Positions 9,601-24,600 of a DNA stretch of 41,194 nt are shown piece by piece. Position 1 is the first letter of the stretch, and every line of letters begins with the position of its first letter. The stretch is from Candidatus Gastranaerophilales bacterium (GTDB taxonomy: Bacteria; Cyanobacteriota; Vampirovibrionia; Gastranaerophilales; Gastranaerophilaceae), in NCBI GenBank assembly GCA_021205645.1, contig JAJPXE010000059.1:1-41194 (forward strand). Direction: 5' to 3'. The translations under genes were made by a program, and so were the position numbers. Below the pieces are notes generated by a model. That model was given only the letters and a program-made list of their open reading frames with translations. It searched no databases and had not been told where the DNA came from.

Positions 9601-12600
9601 CCGGCGGGGCAATAAAATTAACGGGTGGTACATTCAGGTCTTCAGGTAGAAGTGTATTTTCGGGTAATTCAATAACGTCATCTTCTTCATCGGCAGGTGC
9701 TGCATTGAATGTTTCGGGGGCAAATTTTGACACTTCAACAACATCTCCGTTCATTGCGGCATATACAGGAAACTACGTAAATGTTTCATCAGGTTATGCG
9801 ATCGGCGGTGCCGTTTATTTCAGCGATTTATCAAGCAGCATTGTTTATCTAGCATCTTCATTTACCGGCAACTATGTTTATACCGGTTCGGCAAATTTGT
9901 TAGCATTAGGCGGAGCAATTTACTCCAATTCAGATATAGCTCTTGTTGCTGACGGTTCGGCATCTGCTTATTCAAGTATTACCATAAGCGGAAACTATAC
10001 CTATGATGCGGAAAACGGAAAGGTCTATAATGCGATATTTATGGCTGATGGTGCGAGTTTAACTCTTTATGCCGCTAATTCGGGAACTATCTCAATATAT
10101 GATATTATAGACGGTGGTACGGTTGATTCTTTTTCGTCTGTTTCATATGGCACAAAATATGCAATTACGGTGACCGGTGATTCCTATAGTACTGTTAATC
10201 TGTATAATGCGATAAAAAATGCAGCTATCACTGTAGATAACGTTACATTAAACCTTAACGGTTCTTCATCAAACAATTCGGAATTATCTTCTGATTATAT
10301 TGATATTCTAACGTCAGCCGATACAGGTGCATATTCAACACTGACTGTCAACAGCGGTACTGTTAATTTGAATTATGTAACGATAAATAATGCAGCAAAC
10401 GTTCTTAATGTTGATACGACTTCCGCAAATTTGAATGTAACAAATTCATATATAAATATGGCGGACGAAGAAGCGGGACAAACGTTAAATCTTGGTATTT
10501 TAAATTCCGATTCAAATTCTATTTATTCAATTGATTTCAGCTTTACATTGTTAGGAGCAGTGTATGATACGATAAAGGTTGCATCTACTTCAACCGGTAC
10601 TGTTACGCTTGATGTAAACTGGATTGTAGATTCTAACGATTATATTGAATCAGGTCTGTATGAAGTTATTACCGATTCAAATATAAAACTTGTACTGGCA
10701 GAGGATAAATCCTGGTCTTTTTCTGTTCCGGAAAACGGTATTGTTGAATGGGATACATATCTTGGTGAAAAGAGTGCTCAAATCAGCGGTAATGCTATAG
10801 AGATTATTGATACTCAGCTGGATACTCTTGCACAGGTCAGTATTTTTGATACGGGTGAGGAAGGTAATGTTCGATACTTCAATTTTACAACGAATGAAAC
10901 AGACGAAACATACACACTATACAGTGATTTATACAGTTCTTCATGGGGGTATCCTGCAAGCGGAACATTGTATATTGCCGGTATTAACGGTAAAAATGAT
11001 GTAATTAACGGTCTTTATACTGATGAGGACGGTAACACCACTAACTATGCGATGTATATTATCAGAGATAATAATGATGTGACTATTGATATAAAATATG
11101 TCACCATTCAAAATATCGGTGCTTATGCGGATACAAATTCGTCCGTTGCGTATCTTGATAATTCTACGGCAAAACTTAATCTGACAAATGTTACATTGAC
11201 CGATAACAGCGGTTATGCAATTTATAACAGGCAGGGGCTTGTAACATTGACAAATGTTACCGTAAATGCACCTACTGAAGAACAAGCAACATCCGCAGCT
11301 TATAATGAGATATATAACATTGCAAATGTTACCTCGGATGATACCGTGACGGGCGGAATAGTTACATCAGGTACAAACTATTTCTATACAAAAATTACTA
11401 ATTCCGGTATGATAAAAACATCAGATACAAATTATTTTTATTCTGATATAGCCAATACCGGCACTATACAAATTGGCGGTATTGTCAATATACAGGGTAG
11501 TGAATCAGCAGGTATTTCTATTTATAACGGAACAAGCGGTTCTTCTTCAAAGGGTACAATATCACTGCTTGAGAATGCAACTTTGAATATAAAAGACTAT
11601 GCAACGGTTGCTTCAAATCAGAATTTGGTGCTTGCAGCCGGCAGTTACGTATATGTAACAGGCGGTACTTTGTATATTGATGATTCGGATTACTGGTATG
11701 GTTCAATTTATTTAAATAATGAGGATTCTGTTCTTAATTATGCTTCTGTGTCAAATAACAATTATGGTTCGGAAGATACTGACTATGACAGAGGTGCATT
11801 AAATGCAACCAACGGTACTATCAATATCAATAGCGGCACACTCTATGTTACCGGCTCTGATGCGATATCTGATGATGTGATACTTAACATAACATCAGGC
11901 TCTACACTGTATATTGTTGATCATTCAGATTCATCATCGGCTCTTACTATTTCAGTTGGTGAGGATAGTTGGGATGGACAAATAATCCTCAAAAATTCAT
12001 ACCTGACATTATCTGCAGGTACCGGCAGTGATTCTGACTCTGACACCGGGAGTGATTCCGGCAGCGTAAATACATCGTTCCTGTTAAATGTGGCAGGAAT
12101 GCTTTCCGGAGATTCAAGTTCAACTTTTAGGAATAACGGGCTTGAGATTACTGTTTCGAGTAATACATCAGATTTTTACGGTGAATATATTCAGGATAAT
12201 AACGGTTCAATAGAGGTTACGTCGGCAGGTACATTCTTTAGTTCCGATTCTAAAAAGACTATAAACAGCGGAAGCGTTAAAGTTACACGTTCAACAGAGT
12301 TGGATTTCAATAATGTAACTCTCGGCTCAAACACAGAGATGACGGTTTCTTCAACCGGCGGTAATATTGATTCGGATTTGTTAACTTTCAGCGGTTCAAA
12401 TGCCGGAGTAACATTCTATTTTTATTCAGGTGCCGCATCCTCAGACTATTATACTTTGTATAATATAAATACCGGCAGAACGAATAGTATTACAATCGGT
12501 AATTCAACCGCAAACAGTAAAGCAACAATTGTCAGGTTAGGTTACGATTCAGGCAGTGACGGATTTGTTTTTACCGGAAATACTATTTATACATTTGTTA

Positions 12601-15600
12601 ATGCAACCGTTGATTTAACAAATGATACTGATTATAACAGCGGGTTTAATACTTATACATTCAGTCATTTGAATATAGGTGATGATGTTGTATTTAATCT
12701 TGATATGGATTTAGCCAACTTCAGCTCCGATAAAATAGTTATTAGTGCTGAACCATCCGATACTTCTTCGACCCAAACAATAATTTTAAACTTAAACTAT
12801 ATAAATGAACCATCAAGTACTGCCGGCACTATGAGCGATATTATACAAGTCCTTTCCGGTTCGACGGCAGCATATTATGAGCTGGCTCTAAGTGAAGATG
12901 TTGTTACATCCTGGACATTTGAAGATTACAAATCTACCGGTTCGGTTAATTATGATACTTTTATTGGTACAAAGACGATTTCATTGTATACAAAAGAAAC
13001 GACTAATGATTCAATTATTCTTGTATGCAATCAAGCGGATACATTGAGATCCATAAATACCTATAGCGGTTCAACTAACAGGTATTTCTATTTTACCGGT
13101 TCAAATCAGACATATACCCTGCTGGATGATACCGGTACAACTGCTGCAGGTACTATGAATGTTGTCGGTTACGATATGGCAACTAATATCATTGATGCAA
13201 AAAATACGGCTTATAATGTTATAGGTGAAGAAACTCACCTTGTTACTGATACTGTCGAAAAGAGTTTTTCAATGTTTCAGATTACAAATTCCGGAACAAC
13301 ACTCAATATAAGTGATGTAACTATTCAGAATGCTGTTGTCGGTGATGATTCTGCGGGTGGTTCCTCAAGCATGGCCTCTGTATTGTATGTTGGAAGTACA
13401 GATTCATCTGTTAATCTGTCTAATGTTACCTTTACTAACAACATGAGTTATGCAATTTATAATGCAGGTTCTATGACAATGTCAGGTGTTGTAATGACGG
13501 CAGCTTCTACAGTTGATTATTCAAATGATATTTATAATGCGGGAACATTAAGTATTACCGGTTCAGGTAACATTTTCTACACAAGTACTCAAAATACAGG
13601 TACAATTACTGTTCAAAGTGAGGGAAGTCTGTCAATGGGTACAGGTTCTGTTTTATATAACGCTGCATCCGGTTCAAAATTTAATGTATATGGTACACTG
13701 TATATGAATTCCGGTGCATCATATTATGCAGAGGCCGGAACTACAACTGTTACGGGTGTTATAACAGGTGCGAATACATCATCATACGGAAGCATATATC
13801 TTGATAAAGGTGCAGTATTAACCCTTAACGGGACAGGTTCCTCTATTGCGGAAGGTATTGCAATGACAGTTTACGGTACATTAAATGTCACAAACAATTA
13901 TGTTACAAATGATGATGATTCTGTCTGTTACGGTTTAATACTTTCTTTAAATGATATATTTGTGAATGACGGTTCGGATTATGCAGGCACCATAAATATC
14001 ACAAACAACGGTGTTCTGACATTGCGTTACGGATTAAATGAATCAGACAGTTATACTATCAGCAAAAGTGAAATTATCGGCGATGCTACAGCAAGATTAT
14101 ATAACGGTGAATCAGGTTATGATAACGGTTTAACATTGACTATTACTTCTGATGAATCGGCATTTCAGGGTATATACATTCAATACGGTTCCGGCACCTC
14201 ACTTTCCGTCGAAGCTGGCGGTACAATATTTTCCGGTGCTAAATATATTGAAGAAAGTTCATCTCTTGATGTTCATGCTGCAACAATAAATTACAGCGGT
14301 GTGTATCTGGGCTCGAGCGCACAATATGAGCATATAGCTACAAGCTCTAACGGCGGTACTATCAGCGACAATCTTTTAACATTCACTTCGGCAGGTGCAA
14401 CAGCCACTTTTAGAAAAAGCTCTACTCTTGGTGACGATGTTACTGTGGCTTTCACCCTGAATCCTATTACTCCGTCTTCTTATTATACCGGAGCTGTTAA
14501 TACTCTTATTATAGACAGTGCAACAATCACTTTAGGCGGCAGCGATTATTCGGGATCCGGAAGTTATGTTGCTTATCAATTTTTAAATTCTGTTGTTGAT
14601 ATGATGTCAACATCAACTGATAGCAGTGAAATTACTCTGACGGATTATATATTTACAAATCTTACGACTACAAATTCTACCTACAAAATTGATATAGATT
14701 TAGCAACAATGACCTCTGATACAATCACTATATCTTCAAGCGGTACGGCTTCAGGTGAAGTTTGCATTACCGATATAAATTTTGTTAATGTTTCCGAAAC
14801 ATCTGAGGGTACTATTCAGATTATTAAAAACGGAAATAATGCTTTCTATTTAAATATTGATGCGATTTTAAAAGATACCTCCGGTGCATATAACTGGACT
14901 TATGAAATAGATTCTTCAACAAATACAGTATATAATGATACATATCTCGGATCTAAGATGATAAGTTTAGCAACGACATACTCCATTAATGATAGTATTA
15001 AGATAACAAGTCAACAAGAAGATACGCTTGCTTCAATTAACCAGTATGAAACCGAAGAGAGCCGATATTTCATTTTTAGAGGAGATTCAAGCGGGACATA
15101 TTCATTGATAGATAATGCAGGTACAACGGCATCAGGAACATTTTATATAACAGGTCGTGATACAGCCGCCAGCGGTTACAGTGATGTCATTGATGCAGGA
15201 CAGTATACTACTGATGAAACAACCGGTAAAACAACTCTGAGCGGTAATTACTCCCTGTTTGACGTGACTTCGTCTGTTGTGATGACTATTTCAAATGTTA
15301 CGATTATGAATGCGGGATTAATTATCGATGCAAGCGCATCCGTTATCAATATGAACAACGAAAATGCATACGTAACATTAAGCAATGTTATTCTGTCGGA
15401 AAACAAAGGTTATGCTATATATAATAAGGCAGGTGAGCTGAATTTAAACAGTGTTACATTTGAAGTGAGTGATACATACTCAAGCAGCAATGCACTGTTT
15501 AATGCTGCAACTCTGACTACATCGGGTACAAACGTTTTTGGAACAACCGTTGAAAACGGCAGCTCTATAAATGCAGCCGGAACTTTTACAACATCAGGTA

Positions 15601-18600
15601 CGAATACATTCACGAATACTGTAACGAACTACGGAGAAATGAATTTGGGCGGTACCGACAGTTTCATCAGTTTGAGCGGTACGGGCACGGTTAATATCAC
15701 AGGAGATGTGACAATGAGCGGAGTTCTGGCTGCCGATTTGGCGATAACCATAGATGATGGCGGTAAACTCACTGCAAGCGGTACAGAGTCCGTTATCAAC
15801 TTGAATACCGGCGATAGTTGGAATTCTGCGGGATATGTTATTATTGACGGCGGTACTCTGAACTATGACGGATTAGAGAACAACGGATATTTTTCATCTA
15901 CGACAAATGGCGGTTATTTGAATATCAATTCGGGTATATTCACACTTGCCGGTGCTTCATTAACTTCAACTTCTGATTTGGCTGATGCAATTATCGTTAC
16001 AATAAAAAATGGTGCAACCTTTGCGATATCAACATCAGAGGCGGTTACTTTTGATAAATATGATACAATATATTCGGAAGCGTTAATTGTTCTTACCGAT
16101 ACGGCTTCTCTTACATTATCCGGTATAACATTTATCAACAATGCAATAACAGCAGAAAATGCTATAAGTTTAAGTATATCTGGGCAAATTACGGGTGAAT
16201 CGACAACAGCTCTAAATAACAGTGCTGTCGATATTACAATAAATTCCGACCAATCAACTTTTGAGGGCGTTTATACTCAAACAGGTGATAATACAATGAC
16301 CGTAACTTCTACAGGTATAATCTTTGCGGGACGTAAAAATATCAATGCGGGTAAATTATACATAACAACAGGTGATGACGGTATTTATTATACCAGATTG
16401 TACTTAGGTAATGATGTCGTATTTGGAAACTACAGTATAACCTCCGAGGGCGGAGAAATCTCCGCAGATGTTCTTCATTTCTCGGGTGAGGGCGCCGTTG
16501 CAACATTCTATCTCGATTCTAATGCTGAAGGTATTGATATTGTTGATTATGTGCTTGCCTCAAATATCACTAACGCAGGCTATACTAATACAGTTGCGTT
16601 TGAAAAAGCAAGGGTTAGGCTCACTTATACAACATCTGCCGATACCGATACTACCAAAACTTATGATTATACAGGCTCTACAATCTACAGCTTTAAAAAT
16701 TCATACATAAACCTTACATCGAGTGAAAGCTGGCCGACATCAGGTGAAACAATAGAGGGTACAACTGATATATACAGATTTACGAACTTGCAATTAGATA
16801 ATACTTATTTTGCAATTGATATAGACTGTGAAAACAATTCCTATGATACAATTTATGTGACGTCGGAAGATGCTTCCGGTACAATAAATATTGATGTAAT
16901 AAACTGGATTACGGAGCCGGTGGTTAATGACGGACAAAGCTCAAATGTAACAATGCAGGTTCTTCATTCCGCTACGAATAATGTTCAACTGGCGCTTGTT
17001 AGTTCTGATTTGTATTCGTGGGAATATTCAATAGATACAAATTATCTGGATTCTGACGGTAACGTTTCGGTAGCTTACAACAATTATGTCGGCGGTAAAA
17101 CACTCTCTATCGGTACTACAACTACTACAAACGATTCACTTGTATTTAAATACTCACAGGATGATTTACTTAAAGCTGTTAATACATACACAGTCAAAAA
17201 TACAACGTCAAATACAAGAACATTCACTTTCGATGCTGCAAATGAAACATATACAATGATAGATAATTCTTGTGCAACCGCAAGCGGAACATTTACAATA
17301 TCCGGTTATAAAACAGATGATGAAAGTTCTATGGATATAATAGAAGCGGGCGGTAAATATTCTCTGTTTAAACTTTGCAACGCAACTGAAATGATAGTAG
17401 AAAATGTTGCCGTTCAAAATGCCGTAATCAGCGCAACTGCAGCTAAAGCAACCGATGAGCTTGCAGAGAATGCCTCTGTCTTTGATATTACAAGTTCATC
17501 TGTAAAATTAACCTTATCAAATGTTGTGTTAAGATATAATGCCGGAAATGCATTATATAATGCGGGTGGAACCGTAACAATGGAAAATGTTACCTTTGCC
17601 GCATCGGGCGGTGTGACAACATCAAACACAATATATAACTACATAGGAACAATTACTGCAAGCGGTGAAAACGTATTCGCTACTGATATAACAAACCATA
17701 CGGCTGCAAACTTCTATCTGTCGGGTACTAACACGATTTCGGGTGATATTACAAACTCCGGTGTAATAGCTTTTAACGGTACAACTACCGTATCAGGCGA
17801 TATTACCAATACGGGTAATTTATATATTGCAGGAACTGCTTCAATAACAGGAGAAATATGCACAACTCTTGGAATGTATACCGGTACTGTTCCGGGCAGT
17901 ATGGGTTCAACTGCCGGAGAAACTTCCGTTACATTTTTCAATACAATCTATAACTCGGGTGTTATTACAATCAACGGTAATGACATTTTGAGAGCGGCAT
18001 TGACATCTTATGACAGCAATTATGGAACACTTGCTATCAACGGTTCACTTACCGTCGGCTCAAACGGTCTGATTGAAAGCGGTAATGCTATAACTCTTTC
18101 TTCCGATGCTGCTCTGACGATTGATAAAGGTACGGTATACGTAGACACAGGTGATACACTTGCGGGAACAATTACCCTCGGCACTTCCGACAGCTCAACC
18201 GCATCTGATACAAGCACTCTATATTATTACGGTGTAAATACAACAAGTAGTACTTTGCCTGTTATTACGGCAACATCGGGAACATTCTATCTCGAGGACG
18301 GAACATTATACCTCTCATCAAGTGATTCCATTGCTGATGCGGTTAACTTTATGCTGGATGGAGGTAATCTGAATGTCAATTCATACGTAGGAACAATATT
18401 ATTATCATCGGGCGATGTCTGGAAAGATACTAATGTTGTATTGAATGCATCCGCTATAATACTCGGCAGCGGACTGAACAGTAATTCAACATTGACACTT
18501 GACAATGCTGACCAGCTGACGGGAGATAGCACATCAACTTTAACCAATAATGCGGTTGTAATTACTATATCTGCGGATAACAGTAAATTTTTGGGTGAGT

Positions 18601-21600
18601 ATGTTCAGGAAAGAACTTCTACCGCTTATACACCGTCGTTGACGGTAACTACAGACGGTACGGTTTTTGGCGGTGTTAAAACCATCAATTCCGGCTCTGT
18701 TTATATTGAGAGTGAAAGTCTTATCAATTATTCGGGTTTTGTAATCGGAGGAAGCTCAACTGATGCCGTTACATTCTCAAATTATTCGGCAGGCGGTACA
18801 ATTACATCTGATGTTATTTCATTTACCGGTGCGGGTGCTGTTGCAACTTTCGGCAAATTAAGCTCTCTTGAAAGTAATGCGGAATATAAGGTTGATACTA
18901 TAGATGCCGCAGACAATACATTTATATTTAAGGATTCAAATGTTGAGCTTATAGCTGTAGATTATGATACAGTATTCCAACTTGAAAATTCTGTCGTGAG
19001 TATGCAGACAGATATTGGCACTTCTAAATATAATGAATATACATTCAATACCCTTATAAACAGTGAGTCTTATTACAAAATAGATGTTAATCTGGCAGGT
19101 TTTGTATCGGCAGATGAAGAAACATCCGCTGAGGCAGGAACTTATTCCGATATTATTACCGTTGTGGATACGGCATCATCAAGCGGGGCTGTTGTTATTT
19201 CAAATATCAATTTTGTCGGTACTCTTGATCAGTTTGCGAATAGTAAAATTCAAATACTTACAAATGCGACAACTAAATTCTATCTGTCATTGTCTGATGA
19301 AGTGGCAGGTACGACATGGGGATATACACTCTCAGACCATACAAGCGGCAGCACTGTTTCTGTCAATTATGATGATTTTCTCGGCACAAAAGCTATTCGT
19401 GCGGTTAAGTACTCAAGTGCTTCTGCCGCTGCTGACAGTATAGAAATTTATAATAAATCTATAAGCGATGTTCTGCGTGAGATAAATATGTATGAAACAG
19501 AAGACGATGTTGTAAGAGAATTTATTATTGGGGATGCTTCTGCTACATATACAATGACGAAAAATGCAGGTATCACGGCAGCCGGTACTTTTAATGTAAT
19601 CGGTACGGCAGATGCCGATTCAACTTCTCCGACAGATATAATAGACGGCGGAAATGCATATTCTCTGTTTCAGGTTGCTAATGCGGTAACAATGTCAATA
19701 AGTGATGTTGAACTTAGAAATATGTCAGCAAAAGATGATGACGGAAACACCATAAATGCATCAGTTCTTGATATTACAAGCTCGTCTGCTGTTGTAACTC
19801 TGAATAATGTTGTTATGAGAGCAAATGACGGAAATGCAATATACAATGCAGGAACGGTCAGGTTTAATGATGTTACCGTGGTAAGCGGTACTGCAATAGC
19901 AGATAACAGCGTTGTGAACGCAAATATTATGATAATGAACGGTGAAAATACGTTTGGAAGTGCGTTTACCAATACGGAAACAGGTAAGATAACATTATAC
20001 GGTATTGACACATTCAGCGGAACATTAACTAATGCAGGCACAATCAATATCGTTGCCGACTCTTCAACAAATCCTGCTGTTGCTGAAGAAGATATTTTAA
20101 ATACTTTCTCATCAATAATTAACTCCGGAACAATTATAACATCAGCAGGCAGTTCGGTATTTAACGGTGCTGTAACAAACACGGGAACAATAACGCTTGG
20201 CGGAGCTGATATTATAGCGGCAGCCGTATCCGGAAGCGGTTCTTTGAATATACTTTCAAACACAGGCGGTGCGATGGTATACGCAACTACGATAACAAGT
20301 TCAGGCTCTATTGCCGGAGAAGTTGTTCTTAATGTTGATTCTACAGGAACACTGATTATAGCAGGCGGTACAGTTAATATCAATGACGGTGACAGCTGGT
20401 CAGGTATTATCAATATGACGGCAGATGAGGAGGGTACGGCAGTTTCTGTATTGAATATATCTGATATAACGTCTAACGGTACGATTACTGCAACAGCAGG
20501 CAATATAAATATTTTATCGGGTAATCTCACAGTAACAAGTACTGATTCGGTTGTTGATGATGTGAATATCAATATATATTCTACAGGTCAATTAACAATT
20601 AAAGATGATGTTGAATTTAATCTTCAAAGCGGTGATGTCTGGGCAGGTACGATATATTTAACGGATACAGCACAGCTTAATACGGAATCTGATTTGACAA
20701 CAAATTCAACGTTAACATTGCAGCAGAATAATATGCTTGTCGGAGGAGAAAATACAATTTATACTAATAAGGGTCTGGCACTTATTATTACAGCTAGTCA
20801 GGAAACATACTCCGGTACTTATAATCAAGAGTCAGGCAGTTTAACCTTATATGCAAACGGATATAACAATTATTACGGTGCAGCATTTGGAGGTACAAAA
20901 AATATCAATTCAGGCTCTGTTACCATATACAGCAATAATGATATAGATTATGACAGTTATGTGTTATCGAGCGGTACAACATTTACAAACTATTCAACAG
21001 GTGGCTCTGTTGAAAGCACTGTTGTCGGTTTTTCATCAGGTGCATCAAGTGCGATAGTTACTTTTGACAGTGTAAGCAGCTCAGAACAGGCTGAATACGA
21101 TTTGTCAGCTTATTCTATGACATCGGCTAATACAATCCTGTTCAAAAATTCAATTGTTACACTGAACGATACTGAATATACCGATTCTACAATCTATCAA
21201 TTCGGTGCTAACACCCTTGTTAATGTTCAGGATGAAAAATTTACAAGCTATTCATTCGGAGTTTTGAACACTTCAACCGATGGCATAACAATAAAAACAG
21301 AATATCCGATGTACAGTATAGATATTGATTTTGCCGGAGTTGTTGAAGATGCTGATACTTCGGCCTTAACATCAATTGCTGATACATTCACCGTAGGCTC
21401 CGGCTCTGCCGGCGTAGTTACAATATCTTCAATAAACTTTATTAACTTTGATATAGATTACACTCTTGGTATAGTACAAATTCTTAAAGGTGACGGAGTA
21501 AGTTCAACAGGTGTATCTCTGGCGCTTTCGGATGAGCTTGCCGCAACCGTTTGGGAAAAAGAAATTGCTGACTGTTATGTTGAAGGTGTCGGATATCAGG

Positions 21601-24600
21601 TTTATTCCGATACGTACATCGGCACTAAAGGTATTCAGGCAGCTGCATTTGATGAAAGTTCTACCGTAAACGACAGTATAGAAATCTATATCAAGTCGCA
21701 GGATGATACATTACGTGCATTGAATGTGTATTCAACGGATAGTGCCCGTTATTTCTTATTCAGAACAGGTGCCGACGATTATCATCTGGCGGCTAATCTC
21801 GGTGAAACAGCGGCAGGCACTCTTAACATTGCCGGTAATAACGATAATTATACATATGTTATTGACGGTTCAGATGCTGAGAGTACAGATACTTCATATT
21901 CGATGTTTATTCTTAAAAATGCCGTTACTCTGAATATATCTTATGTAACTATTCAAAATGCGGCAATCTACTCAACAACAAGACATAATGCATCCGTAAT
22001 TGATATGTATAATTCATCGGCGGTTGCAAATATCAGTAATGTAGTGTTTACCGATAACGCAGGTTATGCAATATATGCAAATGCAGGTACTGTAAACCTT
22101 TCGAATGTAAAATTCACAGAAAGCGACGGGTCAAATAATAATCTGTATATATCAGGAACGGCAAAACTTAATGTTGACGGTGCAAACTCATTTGGAACAA
22201 CCGTTACCAACAGCGGCGGAACGGCTGTTTTTGACGGTACAAACGAATTTTTGCTGACACTTAATAACACAAGCAGTGCAACAATGACAATCAGCGGAAC
22301 AAACACTTTTGAAAATATAACCGGCACATACGGCGGTGCAATTTATAACAATTCATCAACTTTGACAATAAATTCAGGCTCCGTATTTGAGTCAAACACT
22401 GCAGAACAAGGTGGTGCGATTTATATATCCGGAACAAAAACCGTTAATATAACGGGTATTTTTGGCGAGGATGGTTCTTCCGGTAACAGTGCGGAATACG
22501 GCGGTGCTGTTTATATTACCGGTGCAAACGGTAATGTTACTCTGTCGGGTACATTTATCGGCAACACGGCATCATCTCTGGGCGGTGCAATATATTCGGA
22601 TTCAAGTTTCACTATTGCAGCTGATGCATCTGACGTTATCTTCTCCGGTAACACTGCTAACGGTGAAAGTAATGCCGTTTATATAAATTCATCTTCTACA
22701 TCAACTACTCTTACATTGAATGCTTCAAACAACGGTTCTATCAGTTTTTACGATGCTGTTCAGGGAGCAAATAAATATAATATTGCGATTACAGGCGGTA
22801 ACTTAGACGATTTTGTTTCTTTCTATAATCTGATTAATAATGCAAATATAACAATTAACAATGTATCGGTCAAAATTGATGCTACAAATTTGGAAAATCC
22901 TGAAAGCGCAATTGAGGGAACATCAATTACCCTTAATTCCGGCGAATTACAATTGACCGGCATAACAATTGATAACTGGACAACATCTGATGCGGTATCG
23001 TCTAACCTGACGGTCAACTCATCAAGTTCAACACCGTATTTGACACTTTCAAAATCAACAATTAACCTTTCAAATACGGAGGCTTCCGATTTGGCGGCGA
23101 ACCTTACAAATGATACTTATATGGGTATATTATCATCTGATGTCGATAGTGAATATTCAATTGATGTAATATTTAGTGATGATTATACGGTCAATTCGGA
23201 CGGAACACTTACATACAATGTTTCAAATTCTACGGATACAATTACTGTCGCTGACGGTTCATCAGGTGTTATAACACTCACTTCAATAAATTTCATAAAT
23301 GTTGATTCAACCAATGACGGAGTTATCCAAATTATCAAAGGTGCTTCAAATTCAACTATAACTCTTGCACTCGGCTCTGATGTTGAAACAAATTGGGTAT
23401 ATAAAATCAGTGATTATGTAACAGACGGAGTATTAAATGTTAATTTTAGTGATTTTGTCGGTGAAAAGAATTTAAAACTCTCTAATACCGACACTTCCGG
23501 TAATATTTATGACAGTATCGAAATTGTTTCAACGAAATATGATACTCTTGCGCAGGCTAATCAGTGTAGTGATGCACAAACAAGAACATTCAGTTTTACA
23601 AACAGTATGACTGAAGAAACTTATACCTTGACCGAAAATACGGGTGTAACTGCTGTAGGAACGATGAATGTTGCGGGTATCGCAAGTACAAAGACAGTAA
23701 CTTATGTCGATACTATTGATGCGGACAGTAAATATTCAATGTTTATACTCTCCAATGCTGATACAATATTGAACATCTCTAACGTAACCATTCAAAATGC
23801 GGTAGTAAATAAAGTTAATTCGTCGCACAGTGCATCAGTAATAGATATAGCTGCAACTGATGCGGTTGTTAACCTAACGAATGTAGTATTTACAAGTAAT
23901 GCGGGTAATGCGATTTATAACCTCGGTACAATATCAATGAGCGGTGTAACGTTTAATGAAAAAGGCGGTGATATTTATAATGCGGCAGCATTGAATATTG
24001 TATCAGGAACAAACACTTTTGTCTCAGAACTGAAAAATTCAGGAGTCGTTACAATCGGAGTGGAAAGCGGAACATCATCAACCAACACGTTTGACGGTCT
24101 TGTAACAAATACGGGAACATTCCAAACATATTCAGGCTCCGTAAATACCTATAACGGCGATATTGAAACCGGCAGTAATGCGGAATTTATCTTTGGCGGT
24201 ACTGATGTAATAAATTCGGAAATTATGTTAAGCACTGTTGCCGATACAGCAACTTTAACCATAACCGGCACAACAACGGTAACCCATAATTCGGATCTCA
24301 CTGACAGGGCATTATCCGTAAATGTTTCAGACGGCGGAGCCTTGATATTCAGCGGCAGCGAGGGATATATTGATGTAAGCGATGATGACAGCTGGTCAAC
24401 GACAGGTACTATAACGCTTGAGAACTATTCTGATACTGATGAAACTTATGAGGCATATTTGACTTATGTCGGAGGAAATTCATCAGGTTCTAACGGTATA
24501 ATCAAGGCTGTTTCCGGTACATTTGAGCTTGTATCCGGTGTATTTGACGTACTTTCAGGCTCAAGCATTGCAGACGATGTGAATGTTAGACTGACAAGCG

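Noticed and set aside
19670-20572. 300-aa minus-strand ORF (longest antisense ORF in the track opposite the giant gene)
   Set aside because: Low-complexity V/P/A/I-rich translation (LTVPPAIISVPVES...), overlapped entirely by the giant in-frame CDS; it reflects the codon bias of the repeats read in reverse, with no independent start signals or recognisable domain.
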